Source: Sergeia podlipaevii
Lineage: Eukaryota; Euglenozoa; Kinetoplastea; Trypanosomatida; Trypanosomatidae
Length of the DNA stretch: 22,345 nucleotides
Reading direction: 5' to 3'
NCBI GenBank assembly: GCA_030849805.1
Contig: JASANZ010001890.1
Location: 1-22,345 of the forward strand
In this document: positions 17,676 to 22,345 of the stretch, piece by piece
How positions within the stretch are numbered: position 1 is the first letter of the stretch
Layout: every line of letters starts with the position of its first letter
The notes under the pieces: generated by a model
Database searches by the model: none
Seen by the model: the letters and a program-made list of their open reading frames with translations, nothing else
Told to the model about the DNA's origin: nothing
Translations under genes and position numbers: made by a program

Positions 17676-18462
17676 CTCCATCAAGACACTCATGCAGTAC
17701 GAGCCCCAGCGCTTCACCGGCTTTGTCCAGACCACTGCCGCGGTCATACGCACTAACGGGCCTGTTGGTCTCTACAGGGGTGTCATCGTTCCCACTTTAG
17801 GCACTGGGGTACTCATCACTGCGTGCTTCCTTGCGTACGAGGTGGCGGAGCGCGTAGTGCGACGTTTATCCGGACAGCTAGCCAAAAGTATCCCCCTCAC
17901 GGTTTGTCAAGTGATAGCGTGCGGTGCGTCTGTGGGGGTGCTCTCTGCCTGCCTGCAAGGGCCAGCGGAGCTTATCAAGATTAGACAGCAGACGACGCTC
18001 GGGAGAGTCAGTGGGGACGGTTCTCTGTGTGGTGTGATCAAACGTATTTATACAGAAAACGGTATCAGGGGGTTTCTTAGAGGCGTTGGGGTAACCATGT
18101 GCCGTGACGTGCCAGGAACCGCGGTATGGTTTGGTGCCTACGAGGCCACCAAGGTGTGCATGTGTACTGACCCCACAAGGCCCAAGGCGTGGCAGTCCTT
18201 ACTGGCTGGAGGCATTGGAGGCATGGCCATGTGGCTCACTGTCATGCCAGTGGACGTCGTCAAAACACGGCTTCAAGCAAGCAGTGCTAGACTCGGCAAG
18301 GCGTCACCGCAGCCGTGGCAGATCATTCGTGCCATGTATATGCAGCAAGGCGTGCGGACCTTTTATATTGGACTAGGCCCTACCTTGATGCGTGCAATGG
18401 TTGGCAATGGAGCAACATTCGCTGGAAGGGATATCACGATACAGTGCCTCCGCGGCCAATAA
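17608..18462 (+). CDS. Mitochondrial carrier family (SLC25) protein, acylcarnitine/basic amino acid carrier-like
   Basis: The protein has 284 residues from ATG 17608. The frame extends upstream only through a TTG, and MQDVLLSGWVGGVAGCLAAYPFD is a normal carrier beginning, so 17608 is preferred. Carriers have three repeats of about 100 residues with six membrane helices in the inner mitochondrial membrane. The three signature motifs are P21-F-D-S-I-K26, P119-A-E-L-I-K124 and P214-V-D-V-V-K219. The second is followed by IRQQ and the third by TRLQ. Gly-rich helix ends and a RDVPGTAVWFGAYEATK stretch in repeat 2 resemble the carnitine/acylcarnitine and ornithine carrier group. The exact substrate cannot be set from sequence. 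Its placement next to ATP synthase genes gives shared mitochondrial context only. Confidence 0.9.
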   Translation: MQDVLLSGWVGGVAGCLAAYPFDSIKTLMQYEPQRFTGFVQTTAAVIRTNGPVGLYRGVIVPTLGTGVLITACFLAYEVAERVVRRLSGQLAKSIPLTVCQVIACGASVGVLSACLQGPAELIKIRQQTTLGRVSGDGSLCGVIKRIYTENGIRGFLRGVGVTMCRDVPGTAVWFGAYEATKVCMCTDPTRPKAWQSLLAGGIGGMAMWLTVMPVDVVKTRLQASSARLGKASPQPWQIIRAMYMQQGVRTFYIGLGPTLMRAMVGNGATFAGRDITIQCLRGQ

Positions 18463-18965
18463 CCTCCTCCGTAGGCTGTGATTATGTTGTTGTTGTTGTT
18501 TCTTATCTTTTCTTCACATGCTTTTCCACTTTGTATACGTATATATAGTCGACAACTTTAAAAACACATTTATGAGCATACGTTGAATGGCACACTAAAA
18601 ACTGTGGGTAGCTGCGAATTAGCCTCATGGTGACATATATTTTCTCCTCTCACATCCTTTTTCTTCTCCTACTTTATGATTCCTCAATATGAAATAACAA
18701 AAGGAAAAGAAATCAGAAACATTTTATATATTTGTCTTTGTCCTTTTTTTTTTTTTGAAAGAGAAAAGAAAACGTCGAGCTCCCAATATACACACGCTAC
18801 TTTGTACGCGTGTGAACAGCAGACGAAGAAAAAAAAAGGGAAAAACATTCATCGATTCATAGTGCCACGCTTTTGTACGAGCGCGACTAGACTGGATAGA
18901 AGGTAAAGTAGAAAACAAGAAAGTAGAGAAGAGAGAGATTTAACAAACATCAAAAAAAAGTTATT
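18463..18965 (+). other. Intergenic spacer before the kinesin gene
   Basis: It contains a (GTT)4 run near 18487-18499, a short TA segment near 18538-18547, T/C-rich stretches near 18500-18533 and 18640-18675, and a T-run at 18744-18756. From about 18757 to 18965 it is A/G-rich and has no ATG. No gene is seen on either strand. Confidence 0.7.
18735..18761 (+). promoter_or_regulatory. Candidate spliced-leader acceptor for the kinesin gene
   Basis: A T/C tract ending in T13 is followed by AG at 18760-18761. The resulting 204-base leader contains no ATG before 18966, and a TAG at 18909 closes the frame upstream. This supports 18966 as the start. Confidence 0.5.
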
Positions 18966-20678
18966 ATGAATAGTAGCCGTATCTGCGTGGCGGTGCGCAA
19001 ACGCCCAAATCCGGACCCCGAGAAGGAAGATATTGTAGAAACGCCAACCCCTAACTGCATTGTGAATGAGCCAAAGATCAAGTATGACCTCACCCCATAC
19101 ACAGATCGTCATACGTTTACGTATGATCACGTCTTCAACGAAAAGGAGAACAACACGCGTGTGTACGAGCGCTGCTGCCTTCCTCTCATTGACACGGTCT
19201 TCAGCAAGGGAAACGCTACGTGCTTTGCCTATGGGCAAACTGGATCTGGCAAGACCTACACAATGCTAGGCTCGGCCAAGGAGCCAGGTCTTTATGCCAT
19301 TGCAGCTCGTGAGATCTTCTCACGGGCAAACAAGATCAACGCGGATATTTTTGTCTCTTTTTATGAGATCTACGGCCGCAAAATATTTGATCTTCTCAAC
19401 AATCGCGAGCGGCTCTTCGCCCGAGAGGACGCTGACAAGGTGGTCAACATCTGCGGTCTTAGCGAGCATCCTGTTACGGACATTCAGGAAATCTTTGACG
19501 TCATCACAGCTGGCAGTGCGTACCGAGCAGCAGGTCAGACAAGCGCCAACAGCGAGAGTAGCCGTTCGCATGCGGTGTTGCAGATAGAGGTGCGAGAAGG
19601 AAAAGGAAATGTAGGTCGAAGAGGTCCAAAGACAATTGGTCGTATCTCTTTTATTGATCTTGCCGGTAATGAGCGCGGCGCAGACACCTTTGACTGTGAT
19701 CGCAAGACGCGCATGGAGGGAGCGGAGATCAACAAGTCCCTTCTGGCCCTCAAGGAGTGCATCAGAGCACTTGGTATGGGCAAGAGCCACGTTCCTTTCC
19801 GCGGTTCTATCTTGACTGAGGTGCTGCGAGATAGCTTCACTGGAAATAGTCGCACCACGATGATTGCCACCATCTCTCCCTCTGCCACGCACTGTGTCAA
19901 CACTCTCAATACTCTCCGCTACACGCAGCGAGTGAAGGATCTCGGTGCTGGCGCTGGAGGCGGCGCCAAGATTGAGAAGGTTGTGAACAGTCCCTCTGCT
20001 CGTAGGCCGACTGGGCAAGTCCGGCGCAAGAACTTTGAGACCCCACAGAACGTGAAGAGGCCAGAGTGGGTAAGCGATTTTGCAGAGCCCACGGGTGATG
20101 ATCATGCTACGCCGCCGCCAGCAGACGTAGGTGCGGGTGCGGTGGCGCCTGGTCGCCCGCGCGCGCGGCGTCCCTCGGTGCCTCGCAATAACCGCGGCCA
20201 TGGCGGCAAGGCCGTGATCAAGGTGAAGGATCCCAAGATCGCAACCATTATGCAGAATCACATCGCCGCGCTTGAAGAAGACGGTGGGGAAGAGGAGGAG
20301 GAGCCCACTGAGGACGAGGACGAGGGCAGTGAAGCGGTAGCGGAAGGCGCTCTCCCCAAGGCAGAGGAGCGCCAGGTGCGCAAGGTGCACGCCTACGTCG
20401 TGGAGGAGATCGCAAAGGCGGAGGATAAGTTGATAGCGCTGCACCGCCGGCACATCGACTCCAAGATGACGGGCATCAAGGAAGAAATCCGAGCCATTCA
20501 GGCCTTTGAGGAGTCCGACTCGGTAGATGAGTACGTGGCCAAAGTGCGGGGTCATCTCCTCAAGCAGAAGGAGGACATGGATCAGATTCTGGGCATGCTG
20601 AACTCCATCAGTGCCATGTTGAAGGATGAGGAGGACCTGTCAAACACGCTCTTCTCTTCCATCAAAGTACGCCGATGA
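18966..20678 (+). CDS. Kinesin-13-like microtubule motor (MCAK/KIF2 family)
   Basis: The protein has 570 residues. Kinesin-13 motors depolymerise microtubule ends and in trypanosomatids act in the spindle and in flagellum length control. Motor motifs are clear: P-loop GQTGSGKT at 90-97, NSESSRSH at 195-202 and DLAGNER at 231-237, with LLALKECIRALG after switch II. The DLAGNER and KEC forms are typical of kinesin-13. The motor starts at residue ~5, so the N-terminal neck and targeting region found in most kinesin-13s is missing. The class-specific KVD finger reads K39-Y40-D41. The usual 'SKLT' near the microtubule face reads SILT with I282, and the next loop is one residue shorter than the typical GENS form. 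A basic/Pro linker, an acidic run (~438-458) and a predicted coiled coil (~466-560) follow. It may be a divergent trypanosomatid KIN13 paralogue. Confidence 0.9.
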   Translation: MNSSRICVAVRKRPNPDPEKEDIVETPTPNCIVNEPKIKYDLTPYTDRHTFTYDHVFNEKENNTRVYERCCLPLIDTVFSKGNATCFAYGQTGSGKTYTMLGSAKEPGLYAIAAREIFSRANKINADIFVSFYEIYGRKIFDLLNNRERLFAREDADKVVNICGLSEHPVTDIQEIFDVITAGSAYRAAGQTSANSESSRSHAVLQIEVREGKGNVGRRGPKTIGRISFIDLAGNERGADTFDCDRKTRMEGAEINKSLLALKECIRALGMGKSHVPFRGSILTEVLRDSFTGNSRTTMIATISPSATHCVNTLNTLRYTQRVKDLGAGAGGGAKIEKVVNSPSARRPTGQVRRKNFETPQNVKRPEWVSDFAEPTGDDHATPPPADVGAGAVAPGRPRARRPSVPRNNRGHGGKAVIKVKDPKIATIMQNHIAALEEDGGEEEEEPTEDEDEGSEAVAEGALPKAEERQVRKVHAYVVEEIAKAEDKLIALHRRHIDSKMTGIKEEIRAIQAFEESDSVDEYVAKVRGHLLKQKEDMDQILGMLNSISAMLKDEEDLSNTLFSSIKVRR

Positions 20679-20808
20679 AGACCCCCACCTTGTATGAGAG
20701 AGGGAGGGAGAAGGAGCGTGAAGAGGGAATGAGATCTGCGGGAGCATAGATGGCGATGTTTAGTTATCCAGTGATGCTAGAGAAACCTTTTTTCCCCCAG
20801 CTTTATGT

Positions 20809-20820
20809 CCCCCCCCCCCC
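20809..20820 (+). repeat. C12 homopolymer
   Basis: Twelve consecutive C bases lie in the kinesin 3' UTR or spacer. The length may be uncertain because such runs are prone to sequencing error. Confidence 0.9.
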
Positions 20821-21026
20821 GCTTTCCTCCTCTCTATTCACCCTTTGCCTTTATGTCCGCTTTGTTTCGTACTATGCACCCTACCCCCACTCCGCCCCAC
20901 CACAGATGTTTCATTTATGTCTTTTTTTTTCTCTGTACATATATATATATGTGTGTGTGTGTGACGTGTTTTGTTTGCTTGTTGTTCCAATCTGCTTTTC
21001 TGCCATGTCTCTACGTTTGGTCACGG

Positions 21027-21042
21027 TACATATATATATGTA
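21027..21042 (+). repeat. 16-base AT-rich perfect palindrome
   Basis: TACATATATATATGTA equals its own reverse complement. It is built from an alternating TA run, so it could simply be a microsatellite. Confidence 0.8.
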
Positions 21043-22048
21043 TGTAAGTCAGATAATTTCAGAACGAAGAGGAGAACTGAGAGAATGAGTGGGGGAATAG
21101 AAAGTGTTGAGCAGAACGAACTGATATAGTAGTGAAATCGGTCGAGTTGTGTGATTTCATCAGCATGTCCTCTCCTCCTCCTCCCCTTGACTTTTCTTTT
21201 CTTCTCCACATTTTCTTCTTTTTTATTATTATTGTCTGAGGTGCACGCAATCGTTGTGCGTAGATTATGCGACGCGTCTTGGTATTCATGTGTCATGACT
21301 CATTATGATTACCATTGTAATTTATGTTTGTTTATTTTCCTTTCTTTCTTGCTAACAAAGAGAACACCTTCGCGTACTGCTGGAAGTAAATAGGTGCGCG
21401 GCGCTGTGACGAACTGTGAATCCGTGTGTGCCTAGTGCGAAGGATGATATATATACATATATATACATACATGCAAAGGGAGGAGCGATGTCGGTGTTCC
21501 ACATGCGAATCATTCCAGAAACTGCACAAATGAAAATAAAAATATATATGTTGGTTTGACATAATTTTTTTTTTTTTTGGCAGGCACACATACCTCAAGG
21601 ACGTATTGAAGCAATGATACTTTGCATCTCCTTGCGTGCATTGCATCCTGAGAAGCGTCTCTGCTCAGTTTAGTTCATTCCTCCTTCTTCCCCCCTCCCC
21701 CTCTTTCTCATACCTTTTCTTTTTGATGTTTTGTACTTGTTTTTCCCCCCTTGCCAAGTGCGGAGTTTGGAAACAACAAGGAACAGCACGAGCAGGACCC
21801 GAGACGTTTACATTTGCATATAATTTAGAAAATCTAGATCTATTAGTTGTACTCAGCTATTCATTCTTTTCGCATTGCATTAGCTATAGGTGCAAAGCAA
21901 CAAAAACAACAGCAGCAACTATATACAAGTGAGAAAAGGAAAGCTAAGCGGCATTGCTTCCTCTTCGTACTGTAAAGAAGAACAGAAGAAGAGGACCTAC
22001 GTTTTGTTTTTTTGTCTTTAGGCTATATACACTATTTATTTATACATC

Positions 22049-22076
22049 GTGTGTGTGTGTGTGTGTGTGTGTGTGT
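22049..22076 (+). repeat. (GT)14 microsatellite
   Basis: Fourteen uninterrupted GT units make this the longest dinucleotide repeat in the window. Shorter (TG)n runs occur in other spacers (for example near 7999-8018). Confidence 0.95.
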
Positions 22077-22184
22077 TGTCAGACTTGATATACACTCACT
22101 GGAAGTGAGAATAGGCAACAGTGAAGTTGCGAGTGTTGTGCAAGAGCGTGCCTGTGTGTGATTCTCTTTTGATTGGGTTTCTTT

Positions 22185-22224
22185 TTTTTCTATCTTTTCT
22201 TATTGCTTGTCTTTTCATTTCAAG
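22185..22224 (+). promoter_or_regulatory. Candidate spliced-leader acceptor for a gene beyond the window
   Basis: A T/C-rich tract (22180-22219) is followed by the first AG at 22223-22224, and then about 120 bases of spacer or leader to the window end. It predicts another + strand gene just downstream. Confidence 0.35.
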
Positions 22225-22326
22225 AGAACAGAAAATAAATTTAAAAAAAGAGACAGAGACAGCTAGTGAGGTGTGTAGTTGTGGCTGCGAGTTTTATCTT
22301 GTGTTGTTTTCCTTCTCATCTCCACA

Positions 22327-22345
22327 CCCCCCCCCCCACCCCCCG
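22327..22345 (+). repeat. Poly-C run at the window end
   Basis: C11 (22327-22337), one A and C6 followed by G close the window. Such a run is a common place for an assembly to stop. Confidence 0.85.

Larger units (their letters stand above)
20679..22345 (+). other. Long gene-free region (1.67 kb) at the window end
   Basis: It probably holds the kinesin 3' UTR and the start of another gene's upstream region. It contains G/A-rich DNA just after the stop, C12 at 20809-20820, several TA/TG microsatellites (20938-20962, 21030-21046, 21446-21466), T/C tracts near 21167-21235 and 21675-21755, a T-run near 21567-21578 and (GT)14 at 22049-22076. The ATG- or GTG-started frames here are short and low-complexity on both strands. 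No tRNA-like B box was found by eye. Confidence 0.65.

Noticed and set aside
19320..20555. 411-codon minus-strand frame opposite the kinesin gene
   Set aside because: It overlaps an unmistakable kinesin on the + strand and reads as a composition artefact without recognisable motifs. All other genes in the window are on the + strand.
12359..20678. Functional operon linking the USP, ATP synthase c, carrier and kinesin genes
   Set aside because: Co-directional unrelated genes are the norm in trypanosomatid transcription units, so order alone does not imply a shared pathway.
21636..21932. 98-codon frame near the window end
   Set aside because: It begins with GTG and consists of Ser/Phe/Leu low complexity from pyrimidine-rich DNA.
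1..22345. CRISPR arrays, transposons, tRNA or rRNA genes
   Set aside because: No regularly spaced repeats, transposase or reverse transcriptase motifs, or tRNA B-box-like sequences were seen by eye on either strand.

Overview
This window looks like part of a nuclear chromosome of a trypanosomatid (kinetoplastid) protist. All eight complete genes and one partial gene lie on the + strand. None contains an intron. They are separated by AT-rich spacers of about 0.5-1.7 kb that are full of long pyrimidine tracts followed by AG, as expected for polycistronic transcription with spliced-leader trans-splicing. Short microsatellites of (GT)n, (TA)n and (GTT)n and homopolymers are common in the spacers. 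Coding GC looks moderate rather than very high, so Leishmania itself seems less likely than a Phytomonas-, Strigomonas/Angomonas- or similar lineage. The genus cannot be fixed from this sequence alone.

Layout from left to right: (1) the 3' end of a probable class I SAM-dependent methyltransferase (3-419); (2) a type II membrane protein with a glycosyltransferase-2-like lumenal domain (957-2180); (3) a URB1/Npa1-like nucleolar pre-60S assembly factor (2710-7656); (4) a SMARCAL1/ZRANB3-type SNF2 annealing helicase with an N-terminal cysteine finger (8592-11762); (5) a USP36-like ubiquitin-specific protease (12359-14686); (6, 7) two tandem genes for mitochondrial ATP synthase subunit c with identical proteins (15262-15579 and 16303-16620); (8) a mitochondrial carrier (17608-18462); (9) a kinesin-13-like motor (18966-20678). 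A 1.67 kb gene-free stretch follows. It ends with a likely splice acceptor for a gene outside the window and a poly-C run.

The genes do not form one pathway. Mixed neighbours are normal in trypanosomatid transcription units, and expression would be set mainly after transcription by trans-splicing, UTRs and translation. Two starts were corrected. The URB1 gene begins at ATG 2710 rather than an upstream GTG, and the carrier begins at ATG 17608 rather than an upstream TTG.

I found no clearly new multi-gene system. The observations most worth a second look are the out-of-frame ATG that must lie in every SMARCAL1-like mRNA, the loss of the zinc-binding cysteine pairs in the USP, the changed microtubule-facing residues and missing N-terminal neck in the kinesin-13, and the near-identical duplicated subunit c genes with unrelated UTRs.
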